Shown: piece after piece, positions 31,634 to 43,000 of the stretch | How the letters are laid out: each line of letters begins with the position of its first letter | How positions within the stretch are numbered: position 1 is the stretch's first letter | NCBI GenBank assembly: GCA_032716605.1 | Contig: CM064571.1 | Span: 18,573,856-18,637,855 of the forward strand | Length of the DNA stretch: 64,000 bases | Reading direction: 5' to 3' | Source: Paralithodes platypus | Lineage: Eukaryota > Arthropoda > Malacostraca > Decapoda > Lithodidae | Notes under the pieces: generated by a model | Databases searched by the model: none | What the model was told of the DNA's origin: nothing | Seen by the model: only the letters and a program-made list of their open reading frames with translations | Position numbers and translations under genes: made by a program

Positions 31634-34600
31634 AAAATTAAAATGTAAAACTTGCAAACTAAACAAACCAAAATTGGGACAAGGACAATATAAAGTCAAA
31701 TTAAATTATCAAAATCGCTATGTGGAAACAACGTTTACTAAAATGAAAATTATTAAATAAAAGAACACAATCCACCACATAGGGTGTACATTACTACATG
31801 AGCAAGTTAATCTGTTTCCCAAGCAAACTAATCGCACATATAACAACGCACTATCGTCACGTTAAAGGAAGTAATCAAGTTTGGGAAGTCCGGGATGTTC
31901 TGGCAAATTTTACTAAACTCTGCATGAATAAAGAAACTATATGTTAAATGTCAAAATATTATTTAAAATCAAATTTGCAACATGACAAGACATTAAAATA
32001 GTACAAAATACAAATATTGATAAGATATCTATACTATTACAAAATAATATATAAAATACAGTACAGCACTCACTAACGATAGTGCTATCGGGTAGGTACC
32101 TGTAAGCATAGCATGCCTCAAGTGACCCCTATCAATAACTACCCTACAAATAACCTACATTTATAGCACAAATAAACTAAGGAAATCGCAAAAGTAAGCA
32201 ATTGATACTATCGACAATGAATACATATAATATAAAGACAAATAATTACAAAATATGAAGTAACAACAGATTTAAACAAAGAGTACTCTTTTAACAAGAA
32301 CAATAAATTTAAAAAATCATCAATATTAATAATAATAGAAAAAGAAAAAGATAAATAATAAATACAGACAAAAAGTACAAAGTACAAAGGAAATCAAGCA
32401 ACAACAGATCTAGTGACCCTTCTAGGTTGCTTGTCCTCCAAAACACTGAGGATCAAGTGTCCAAACAGTGGTTTAGAGTGGGTAAGGGAACATTGGAAAG
32501 GGAATTACTGCCCTGGAACTAATGTCCGTGGCAGGATTAGGAAGTTAGTAGGGGACAGATGGGTTAGTAACTGAGGGGGGGATAAAATAAAGTTATTCAT
32601 TTACAAACGCAGTCAGTCGTGGGTTTGATGCGAGATATTTGTCTAGGCGGAGTTTAAATGAATCAACGGTGATGCAGTCTATAACGTTTCGGGGAAGCCC
32701 ATTCCACAAGTTGACAACTCGATTGAAGAAGAAATTCTTAGATTCGTGTGAGTTAAAAGATTTACCAATAATTTTGCAACCGTTTCCCCGCGTGTAATTA
32801 GATTGGTCGATAGTGAAGTACTTACTACAGTTCATATTGTCGATGCCTTTGATGATTTTGAACACTTGAATTAAGTCACCTCTTAATCTGCGCTGGGTTA
32901 AAGGAAATAGATTTAATTCTCTAAGACGCTCTTCGTATGGTTTGTTCTTTAGGCTAGGTATCATTTTGGTAACTCTACGTTGAACTCGTTCTAGCTTGTT
33001 TATATCTTTTTGGTAATAAGGGCACCAGGATTGAACGCAGTATTCCAGAAGAGGGCGGACTAAGGAATTGTAAAGGGTTAGGATAACTTCTTTGGATTTA
33101 TGCTCAAATGACCTGCCTATAAATCCAATTATTTTGTTTGCCTCTTAACAACTTCTGAACATTGTTGACTCGGTTTTAGGTTACTCGATATTGTTACTCC
33201 CAGATCGGTTTCTCTGTTTACATTCTTAAGCTGAGTGCCATTCATCGAATAGTTTGCTTTCTCATTTAGGTATCCGATATGTAGTACTTTACATTTATCC
33301 GCATTGAAACTCATTTGCCAAATTTGGGCCCAACATGACAATTTATCTAGATTGTGTTGCATATCGTCAACTTGTTCTTTTGAGAGTACGCTATTTGCAA
33401 TTTTTGTATCGTCAGCAAATTTTGAGATTGTACAGGTGAGACCCTCATCTATGTCGTTGATGTAAATTAGAAAGAGAATTGGTCCTAGTACCGATCCCTG
33501 GGGTACCCCGCTACTTACATTGGTCCATTTTGATGCCTTACCGTTTATGACTACCCTTTGCTTTCTGTCGCTGAGCCAATTTTCTATCCATTTCAACACA
33601 CGTCTTGTATTCCATGCGCTTTTAGTTTTAGCAGTAAACGTTTGTGGGGAACTTTGTCAAAGGCCTTTTGAAAATCAAGGTATATAATATCTACAGCTTT
33701 ACTCTCATCGTAGAGGTTGAGGATATCGTGGAAGAAGTCTAAGAGGTTTGTTAAACAGGAACGTTTTTTACGAAAGCCGTGTTGAGTATCTTTAAGTATG
33801 TTATTTTCCTCTAAGTGATTTACGAGTCTGTCTCGTATGACCGTTTCTAGCATTTTACATACAACTGAGGTTAAGCTAATTGGACGATAGTTACTGGGTA
33901 GGGATTTGCTGCCTTTTTTGAATATCGGTGTTACGTTGGCTAGCTTCCACTGATCGGACATAGTTCCAGACTGCAAGGATTTATTGAATAGTAATGTCAG
34001 TGGTTTAGAGAGCTCATCCTAGGTTCCTTTAGAACTCTAGGCGAGATTGTATCAGGTCCAGGCGTTTTATTTACCTTGAGTTTATCTAAACAATTCAATA
34101 CTTCTCTCTCTGTAACGGTGATATTGCTTAGAACATCTGAATTATCAATCTGAATCAGCGATGGTGTAGGGATATCACTGAGCTCTGTTGTAAAAACTGA
34201 TGCAAAGAAGGTATTGAGGGCATTACTCATTTGTTCTTTGTCTTTGGTGTATTCTCCATTTTCATCGACTAACGGTCCAACAGTTGAAGTAACAACTTTT
34301 TTCTTTCTGATATAACTATAGAATTCTTTCGGGTTTGTTTTACTTTGATTCGCAATATGTAACTCTAAGGTCTTTTTACTTTGCTTAATTAACTTTTTGG
34401 CTTTGCGTCGTAGCTCTACAAATTTCACCCGTTCTTCGTCATTTTGTGAGGATTTTAATCTATCATTAGCAAATTTTTTAGCAAGCAGGCAGTTTGAAAT
34501 ATCTTTATTCCACCATTTGGGCTTATTATTATGGCCTGGACGCCGAGTTTTCGATGGTATGCAGTCTTGCACTGCTTTTAGGTAAGTGGCTTCGAATAAC

Positions 34601-36053
34601 TTCCAAGATGTATTTATGTCGTTATTGTGAATTAAAAAGCTCCAGTCAGTTTCTTTAAACATAGCTCTAAGTTTATGGAAGTTTGCTTTCTTGAAATTAG
34701 GGACTTTTTCGATGCTACTATTTGGTGCGTTACTAGTAAACTTTAAAGTGAAAGTTATCGTACGATGGTCGCTGTTACTGAATTCATCACCAACATTCAA
34801 ATTCTATTAATTCTTCTTTTGTTGCAAGTACAATGTCAAGAACGTTATTACCACGGGTCGGCGTTCCAACAAATTGATAAAGCGAACTCTCTTGCAAGTT
34901 CGTATACAAGTCATGTCCGGAGTGTGAAGTAAGAGTATCGCCCCACTTGGTCACAGGTAAATTAAAGTCACCAAAAATTACGGTATCTTGTGAGTTACTT
35001 ACATCTGCAATTTGTTCGTAAATTTCTCGGTCAGTTTGCACTGATTGAGCTGGAGGTCTGTATATTAATGCAAGTATTATTTTGGTACCTTTATTATTCT
35101 TTATTAGCACAAAAGATGCGTCGACGTTCACAATTTGAGGTTTTGACAAGAGGGTAGGGTTAAGACTTTCTTTGATATAAAGTAAAACGCAACCTCCATT
35201 TCGATTTATTCGGCTTTTCTCAAACATTACATAACCGGGAAGTGAATACTCTGCTAAAAAGTCTCTATCTTCTGTATTGAGCCAAGATTCTGTTATGCCA
35301 ATCACATCATAATTTTCTGTAAACACTAGCTCCTCTAAATCTGAAAATTTATTGCGTATGCTACGAGCGTTTGCATAGAAAACCTTTAAATTTTTATTTT
35401 AGAACTCACGGAACGCTCTTTAATAATATTTTTGGTTCTTGTCGGATCTACATTTATGTTCATGGCTGTCCTCGGTCCTCGCTGTCTTCGGTCCTTATCG
35501 CTGGTGGTCCTCGGTTGCCTCTGTTTTTTTCTTGGCGTTGGATGATTTATGTCACTGCTGCTTCTTCTCGGATGGCGTTTTTTGATCCATGGCTGCGGAA
35601 TGCTTCGTGTAGGAGACGACCCATGCGTGCTGAACCCACAGGGTTTAGATGAGTGCCATCCTTGCGGAACAGAGTAGGCTGGTTGTAGAAGTTGTCCCAT
35701 AGGTTGATGAATTCAACTTCTTCCCTCAGACACAAATGTTTTAGTCGGCTATTTGTGCTGAAAGCCTTGTCGTAGAATTTGTCAGGTGCGTCGATCTTGG
35801 GGAGAATGCCTGAGATGATGATATGCCTTGACTTGTTTTTGTAGTGCTGGATCATCTTGCGATATTTCTCCATCAACTCTTCGGATTTGGTGCGCATGAC
35901 GTCATTTGAACCAGCATGGATGACAAAAAGGGTATTTTCATTTGCATCCTTTGTGGTATCTTCGAAGGCTTCCACAATGTCGTCCAGTCCAGCTCCTGGG
36001 ATGCAAAATCTTTTTCGTTGATCTTTTTCGTTAAGTAAGCAGAGGTTATACAA
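31634..36053 (-). mobile_element. CR1-type LINE with SGNH-esterase ORF1, near complete, broken
   Basis: Minus-strand element. ORF1 part (36053-35386): an SGNH/GDSL hydrolase-like domain with HAGSNDV (about 35915-35895; block with the Asn) and DGTHLNPVG (about 35658-35632; catalytic Asp-x-x-His). ORF2: endonuclease (35326-34787) with GDFNLPVTKW and SDHR; linker; reverse transcriptase (33976-33129) with NYRPISLTSVVCKMLE, LDFQKAFDKVPHKRLL, GVPQGSVLGPILF and FADDTKIANS (near 33420); C-terminal region (32964-32593) with TQRRLRGDLIQVFKII and FFFNRVVNLWNGLP. The 3' UTR runs 32590-31634. Several frameshifts (34790, 33990, 33595, 33125) inactivate it. ORF1 esterases are known from CR1-group elements; here ORF1 is cut at 36053 by the Penelope-like element. 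Confidence 0.92.
35386..36053 (-). pseudogene. LINE ORF1 fragment, SGNH/GDSL esterase-like
   Basis: About 168 residues remain open from 36053 to 35547. Visible: CIPGAGLDDIVEAFEDTT (block near the nucleophile region), LFVIHAGSNDVMRT, HIIISGILPKIDAPDK, LRLEEVEFINLW-type strand, and KDGTHLNPVGSARMGRLL. The nucleophile Ser block expected at the N-terminus is missing because of truncation at 36053. In LINEs such esterases are thought to help ORF1 function; this is knowledge of the family, not shown here. Confidence 0.8.
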
Positions 36054-36059
36054 GAAACT

Positions 36060-37610
36060 TCAAGTTAAAAATGTTTGATTAAAATTATTGATGTCAAATT
36101 TTAGAATACAGTCACAATAATTGACCCTAAAAAGATTAAATTTATGGAACAATTTACTTGCCTCAAAACCTCTGTCCACTAAGAGTCTGTATAGTAACCT
36201 AGCTCTAGCCCAAAAGTCATCTACTTTAGTGCAGATTTTACAAAATCTTATTAATTGGGAATAAAAACAATTATAAGTGATTTGACTATCGATATTACTA
36301 CTAGGGAAAGGAAAGTTTATTACGTTAAAATTAAAATCATCAACTTTGTGATATACTTTAAGTATGCACTGTTCATTAACAATCTCTATATTTATATCAA
36401 GAAAATTTTCAACTTTATAATTTACGTTACATTGTGTGAGGGGAATAGAATTAGGGTAAATAAGTTTAGCAACTTGATTAAAATTTAACAAATTGCAAAC
36501 AAGAATATCATCAATATATCTACTATTATTACTTACCAGTTAGCAAGTGCTAATTTTTCTGGAATTTTATTTTTCTTGCTACTGTCAACTAAGTCTTTTA
36601 TATATTTAAATTCTAAAGCAAGCAAGAATAAGTCTGCAATTAAAGGGCTAGCATTTCCACCCATAGGAATTCCTAATATTTGTTTGAAAATGTACGGCCC
36701 GAATCTAACATAAGTATTGAAAAGGAGGAATTTAAGGGCATCTTTAAGTTTAGTTCTATCAAAATATACAGAACTAGTGGGAGTAGAGCTAAGTGATGCA
36801 TTATTAAAATATGTATAAACATTTATGAAATAATTACCATTCCTAACGAACCTGTCAAAGTGCAAATCTATAATAAAGCAAAGCTCTGAATATACTAAAT
36901 CTAAAGGCAAATTGGTATACAAAGTTGAAAAAGTAGAAGCTATGTACCGAGGTAACTTTCGGCATGGTATTTATTTTATCAATAACTTCTAACGAATTGT
37001 CAACACTCCAATAATAGTTAATGCCAGTTCTTTTCATGATGGTATTACAATATCTTTTATGAGTACTTTTAATGTATTTTAAGCAATTTACGACTTGTTC
37101 TGATAGAGTTTTAGTGGTAGCAAATTTTGCTCCGGCAATAAAGCGATATTTATAAGGTCTTTTATGAAATTTAGGTAACATGTATAATTTTGCAATGCAC
37201 TTGTTCTTATCCAATTCCGCATTCATAACGCTCATGTGTTGAAACCATGTTAGAGCTTGTCCTGCTTTTAAATAGTGTACTGAAAATTGTTTCACTAACC
37301 AGGAGTTTGAGAAAAGGATCATAAAAAATAATGTACTAAATAATGTTCATTGATATACATTGGTTTTCTAAACATATTGCAACATTAACAACTTGGAATG
37401 TACAGATAAGATTTAACAGTAAATAAAAAAATAATGTTATGAAACAGCACCAGCCTTGAAGAAATTATTTTAAACATTTTAACTGTAAATTGAAGATTAC
37501 TATATCGCCATGCACCTTGCTCCCCGAAGTGGTGGATATAAATAAATTGTCTCCATCGAAGCAATTTATTCAGTTCTCTAGCTTGTTTCGGGGGAGGGTT
37601 GCTATCCAAT
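36060..37610 (-). mobile_element. Penelope-like reverse transcriptase element, broken
   Basis: Minus-strand ORFs with the order typical of this RT group: an N-terminal segment (37609-37385), YMLPKFHKRPYKYRFIAGAK (about 37190-37130), YCNTIMKRTGINYYWSVDNS, motif A around TSVHSF..TLYTNLPL (36945-36905), ILGIPMGGNASPLIADLFLL (about 36690-36625) and the catalytic RYIDDILVC (about 36522-36496), then a C-terminal KVDDFNFNVINFPFPSSNID region. The frame shifts within motif A, where the expected Asp is replaced by Tyr, and again just before YIDD, so it is inactive. No GIY-YIG endonuclease domain was recognised. Assignment to Penelope-like elements is from RT block style and is tentative at family level. 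Confidence 0.75.
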
Positions 37611-37636
37611 TTTTTTTTTTTTTTTTAAATATTAGT

Positions 37637-38125
37637 TTAACCCTTCCTACCCGGTCTGCCTTAGATAAGGACAGCACGAAAGAAGGGCCGCTACCCGGTA
37701 TGCCTTATCTAAGGCATGAGCTTAATAGCCTAATTAAGCTTGGTCCGAACGCCGTGCGTACGACGTATGTCAACAAACCCAAGCGTTCGTCACCGCACCA
37801 CCGAAAACAAGAAGGAGAAGACTCCTCAATGTTATTGTTCTGACGTCATGACGAAATTAGTGTCTAAAAAGCCCCCATATTGGCAACATCTCTGCAATAT
37901 TGGCTCCACTGAAATCGTCATCACAACTGAACCAGTTGACTTACAGAGCTCTACTCAATGCCAAAATACAGATTGAAAACCGCACTACGATTATAGATGA
38001 GTGGGAAAGTTCTAGCAGTGAAAATAAACATAACTACGGTTGCCTAGGCCTAGACGTTTTTCAGCCATATCGCCCGGGTAGGGGCGACCGTCATTGGGTA
38101 AGACAGCCCGGGGAGGAAGGGTTAA
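37637..38125. mobile_element. TTAA-flanked MITE, family B, diverged copy
   Basis: TTAACCCTTCCTACCCGG at the left, CCCGGGGAGGAAGGGTTAA at the right. Internal blocks ACCAGTTGACTTACAGAGCT and GACGTTTTTCAGCCATATCG match 2423-2910 and 44634-45121. 489 bp. Confidence 0.82.
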
Positions 38126-38589
38126 GCAGACCACTGAGCTCTACAAAAGAACTCTCATAGGGCTGGCCCGAAGGATTCGATCAAGATATATAACTAAACG
38201 AGTCAAGATAGAGAGGGAAGGGCAGTAGGGGGAACAAATCGAGAAAGGTGAAGACACGCAGACGTTTCTCGCCATTTCACCAGTTCAGCCAGACCACATG
38301 AGCTCCACATCAGAGCTCTTATAGGGCAGGGCCGAAGGATGAGGCAAGAACTACTACACCGCAACACCAACCAAGAAGTGATCAGGGCGAAGAATGAAAG
38401 ATCAGGTCGAAGGTAGAAAAAATCACATCGAGAAGCAAAAAATGCATTACCGAAGGGAATCAAGTCAGTTCGGCCACAACAGCAACCGAAGAGACAAATC
38501 AGGTCAGGAGTCTGCTACCTAGCCAGGCCAGGGAGACATGAGATATAGGTTGCCCGAGGACAACCGAATGGGACAGAATAAGAATAGCA
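38126..38589. other. No recognised feature; internal duplication
   Basis: GGCTGGCCCGAAGGATTCGA (38161) and GGCAGGGCCGAAGGATGAGG (38325) are diverged duplicates within a GA-rich stretch. No gene found. Confidence 0.4.
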
Positions 38590-39250
38590 GGGGATGGTTG
38601 AGATTAAGAGTTAAATCAGTTGCTGTTTGCCGATGACACAGCGTTGGTTGCGGATTCTCAGGAGAAACTGCAAAGAGCTTGATGTGGGAGGAGGAAGCTG
38701 AGGGTGTGTTTGATTGGTTAACAGATTAACTTGCTCATGTAGTAATGTACACCCATGTGGTGGATTGTGTTCTTTTATTTTAGTAAGCGTTGTTTCCACA
38801 TAGCGATTTTGCCTTTATATTGTCTTTGTCCAAGTTTTGGTTTGCTTAGTTTGCAAGTTTTACATTTTAATTTATTAAAATGTAAAACTTGCAAACTAAA
38901 CAAACCAAAACTTGGACAAAGGCAAAATAACTTATCAAAATTGCTATGTGGAAACTACGCTTACTAAAATAAAAGAACAATCCACCACATACGGTGTACA
39001 TTACTATATGAGCAAGTTAATCGCACACATAATAACACACTATTCAAGGAATTAGTCAATTTGGGTAGGGTGAATCTACATGCGAGGCTGGATGGGGAAA
39101 TACTGGAAGAAGTGGGAGGGAGGGAATATGGGTGGGAGGTGTGAGAGTGTTTTAAATATCTAGGAGGATTGGAGGTAAAACAATATGTGAAGGAAGGAAA
39201 GTTGTAGGAGCAATGCGAAGTATGTGGAAGGTGAGAAATCTCTGAATGAA
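38590..39250 (+). mobile_element. LINE RT fragment, interrupted by a foldback pair
   Basis: Plus-strand LLFADDTALVADSQEKLQRA at 38617-38680 is the catalytic FADD block. After the insertion at 38712-39066 the RT resumes with VNLHARLDGEILEEVGGREY and FKYLGG (39070-39170). Stops and frameshifts present. A (TA)n tract follows at 39262-39291. Confidence 0.7.
38712..39066. repeat. Head-on CR1 3' ends: near-perfect inverted repeat
   Basis: Left arm 38712-38875 is a plus-strand CR1 3' end and right arm 38876-39066 is the same end on the minus strand. They meet at TACATTTTAATTTATTAAAA with essentially no spacer. The arms span about 165-190 bp. Confidence 0.85.
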
Positions 39251-39261
39251 AGTTAAAAATG

Positions 39262-39294
<33 letters not shown>

Positions 39295-39299
39295 CTACA

Positions 39300-39896
39300 G
39301 TACATTGATAGTCTTAACATGTGTGCTATGGTTGACACTTTAAAAATAGTTTAAAATCTAATCCAGTTAGATATTCGGAGAAAAACTGGGATGATGGGAA
39401 CTTTAAACTGTATTATAGTTTGTACCAGTTATATAGAGGAATGACTCAATAGGAATAGATGTGTGATAACGGGGTCGGGCACCAGTTCGACTAGCTATTA
39501 GTCAGTCAGGTGCCTGACCCGTGGGAACTGGTATATATGAAGGGTCAAGCATGGATGTGAGGTTAGGTTAAGTAGAGCAGATTAACCAGACCACTGAGTT
39601 CCATACGGAACTGGAAGTGAGGTGGGCGGGCATAGTGGTGTGCTCCGCTGTGTGTCTGCCTGCTGAGACCGGGAGGTCATAGTTGAAAATGTTAAATTCC
39701 ATGGTTGTAAAGGGTCCTAGATAGCAGGACATACTGCATCACTACGGTATCTGTTAACCCGTCTTACTTGGATCAGGATAATGGACGTTATTTCCTCTTA
39801 AGTAAAACATTTTCTCCCGACTAAAATGTACAGAAATTATCACAGCTTCAGCACTGACATAATACTGTAGTCAACATAGATTTGATGCAGGTTGTA
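39300..39896. other. Sequence downstream of UMPS; one repeat
   Basis: About 39470-39670 (GGGTCGGGCACCAGTTCGAC ... GTCTGCCTGCTGAGACCGGG) recurs at 48340-48485. The UMPS 3' UTR must lie here (minus strand) but I see no clear AATAAA on that strand. Confidence 0.5.
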
Positions 39897-40055
39897 TTAA
39901 GAGTGGTGAGCCGCCACCCGTTCCAGGTATGCGGTGAAAGCTTGGTCCTTGTAGGTGATAGCAGCAGCCACCGGGTCCTCAGCCTGGGTAATGCCTCGAC
40001 CAACAATAATGATGTCTGCACCGCGCTCCAACACTGCCACCCGGGGACTCACATA
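39897..40055 (-). CDS. UMPS: UMPS exon 11 (terminal)
   Basis: After TTTCAG; 52 residues with [20 protein letters not shown] (phosphate-binding end of the decarboxylase barrel) and TAA at 39899-39897. Confidence 0.96.
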   Translation of the reverse strand, partial: YVSPRVAVLERGADIIIVGRGITQAEDPVAAAITYKDQAFTAYLERVAAHHS

Positions 40056-43000
40056 CTGAAACATATTGGTCTCTTAATAGGGGCATTTACATCATAAAGT
40101 ATCTTGGGAAGTGAATCCACCAGGTATCATCATAATTGGAAAGCAATTCCTTAATTGGTTTGTTTAGTTTGCAAGTTTTACATTTTAATGAATAAATTAA
40201 TCCTTTCTTATAGCTGTTATAAAAGTTATTCACTCCGTTGGGAGTTAAAGTTTACAAAGGTATTAATGCTTATGATTTTATTACAATGACAGACAGGTGC
40301 TGTCAACACTGTTGTACTGTAATGCTAGCAACTGATCAGCATGCACAAGCTGATTTAAAAGGCTACGATCAGTCACTTTAACACTATAAATGGATTTCAC
40401 CATACAAATAATCTTGTCAAGTCTATATTGAGGTACAGAGACTGTCACTGTCCCCCAAGGAAACTGACTGGCCCAAAAAATTACCAGTGAAACCTAATGT
40501 CTCTTAAGCCGGTATCACACAAGCGTTTTTTAACCTCAACATTTATCCTTAACACTGGTCTGGCAGCTATGAGGTCAATATTTTAAATATTTCTGTTACC
40601 TAAATTCATCGATCATCAGTCTAGTTTCCGATACCAGAGCAAAATATACCATAAATGTTGCCAGAATGTTTTTGATTATCAAATGTTGGCTATAAAAGCT
40701 CTCGTGTGATACTGATCATACCGGCTTTACAAACCTCCACATACCATGCACACCGAGAAAAGCCCTCTGCGGGTCCCAAACTACTACTACAGGATAGGAA
40801 AGTTAAGTCATGTCCAATCTGATACATACCTGTTGTCCGAGTCCATCCGTGACTCCTGCCAGTTGGACCCCTGGAGTCATCAACAGGAAGCGAGGGTCAC
40901 CACTCACACTGCTCTGGGACACAAATCCCAAAACAAAGTAGGTGTGGTTCTCTGCTAAACTGCTGCAACCTGAAGGGTTATAAAAGATAAACAATTGTAC
41001 ACATACCTGTACTGCATTATGAAACAACATTGAAAAATAAACAAACTTTTGTCTATATTTTGTTCCTTGCCATGGGATATCCCACCCAAACAATATGAAG
41101 GGGCTAGTTGGGTAGAGAATTATTTTTTTACTCCTGTCATTAAAAAGTCTGATGAGTTTAACTAACTGATGTACAGTACTACACATATCCACAACATATC
41201 ACAATCTAGCGGTTTAAATAGATATTTTTTATAAAGGAAAAGAAAGAAGGAACCAAGAGACCTCTAATATCTGAGGAAATACCTGCCATAAAAGCATTTG
41301 TGTCCCTTATTATTTAACTATGGAGATTGGAATAATGTAAATAATATAGACAAGGAGAAGGTGAAACAGCAGTAGGAAGGTGTATGTTGTTGTTGTTGTT
41401 GTTGTTGTTCTGACCTTTGATGTACTCCTGTGATGTGAGTGCACCTTCTGAGCTCATCTGAGACACCAGTACACACCCTCGCTCTCGACCACCCACTGCT
41501 GACACCAAACCTGTTGGGGCACCACCACTAGTTTAACAATTGACTCATTGTAATTCTAATTTTGTCCTTAGTTATGTACAATATATATATTTATGGGCAG
41601 TTGATATTACAGTATTGTACACACTGTATATAATATAATTAATTAATTTCATTACCAACCCCAAACACCTCCCAATGAAATTAATGAGGGAAGTGATCCT
41701 CCCGGGATTCAAACCAGGGATACCACATACAGATCTTAAACACTAACTATTACACCACTAAGACGGTTAAAGGTTAAGTACATGAATACGATAATATCCA
41801 TTTACCGAATACTGAATTTCAATCTAATCATGTACTCAGACCAAACTGCACACTGAATAGCGTAATGTTTATGTGAGAGGAAAGTACAATTTATTGGGCA
41901 CAGATCTCAAAGGACCGACCTCGCTACAAACTTTCTGATCCTATAGAATTACGCTAATTAATTAATTTCACTCCCAACACCAAACACCTCCCAATGAAGT
42001 TAATGAAAGCATGTGATCCTGCCGGGATTTAAACCTGGGATACCACATACAGGATAAGAACATAAGAACATGTGTGATAATAAAATATATTCAAGGAAAG
42101 CTACCTAAATTGTATGGTAAAGTTTGTAAAATAAACAAACCAAAACGGGGATGACATAATATAAATAAGCAAATTAATAAGTGTCCCTTTATATGGTGTG
42201 AAATTATAATACAATACCTTTGACGAGTCCTGGTCCAGGCAGACCATGAGCAGTAACGAGGTGTGCCCACTCCACCACCTTATGAGCTCCACCACTGTAC
42301 TGCTTGGCCACCGTGTTACCAATGTCTCCGTACTTCCTGAAACACAACTTTCATTACATCACAAATTTATATCTTCCTATAACCAGAATATAAACATGCT
42401 TATCTTTCCTCATTTATTTGTTTATCCCAACTTCATGAGGTTGAGTTAGTCTAAAGCTTATGCACTAAATACACATTCACAACTTGTCATGACTCATCAG
42501 TCAATTTATAACAAGATCACAAAGTGTGGTGAAGCTATTTCAGCCACCATGATAAAAAATAACAAACAAAATTGGTACCCATGGGCAAATATATGCAGTA
42601 TAGCTTATGGAGAAAAAAAAATTCAGAATAAAAGGACATCTTGAGTAATCCAATGGCTTTTACTGTACTTCCTTCCTAAGCTGAATAAAATGTTAGAATG
42701 AAAAGTAATATAAAGACATTTGTTCGGGACAGTGAGAGTTTGGTACTCACCTATCTTCAAAGAGCAGGAAGTCGTGTTTCTGTGCCAAGTCCGATAGTTG
42801 TCTGGCGGTGTCGGGTGTGAAGTCGTCCAACAGGTCAACATGGGTCTTGAGCAGGCAGATGTGGGGTCCCAACTGTCACAACATTGAGGAAGGTATAGCA
42901 TAACTCATGATACAAGGCTAAAACATTATCTATTAATTATATTATCAGGTACGGTATCAAACTTAAGGACAAGGTTACAAACAGAAAGAGAGAGGAAGAA

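Noticed and set aside
35547..36053. Host acetylhydrolase-like (SGNH) gene
   Set aside because: It is directly upstream of, and on the same strand as, the CR1 endonuclease-RT, which is the known arrangement of LINE ORF1 esterases.
37490..38160. Plus-strand ORFs of 117, 78 and 86 codons
   Set aside because: They lie across the Penelope-like element end and a family B MITE, with no shared frame in other copies.
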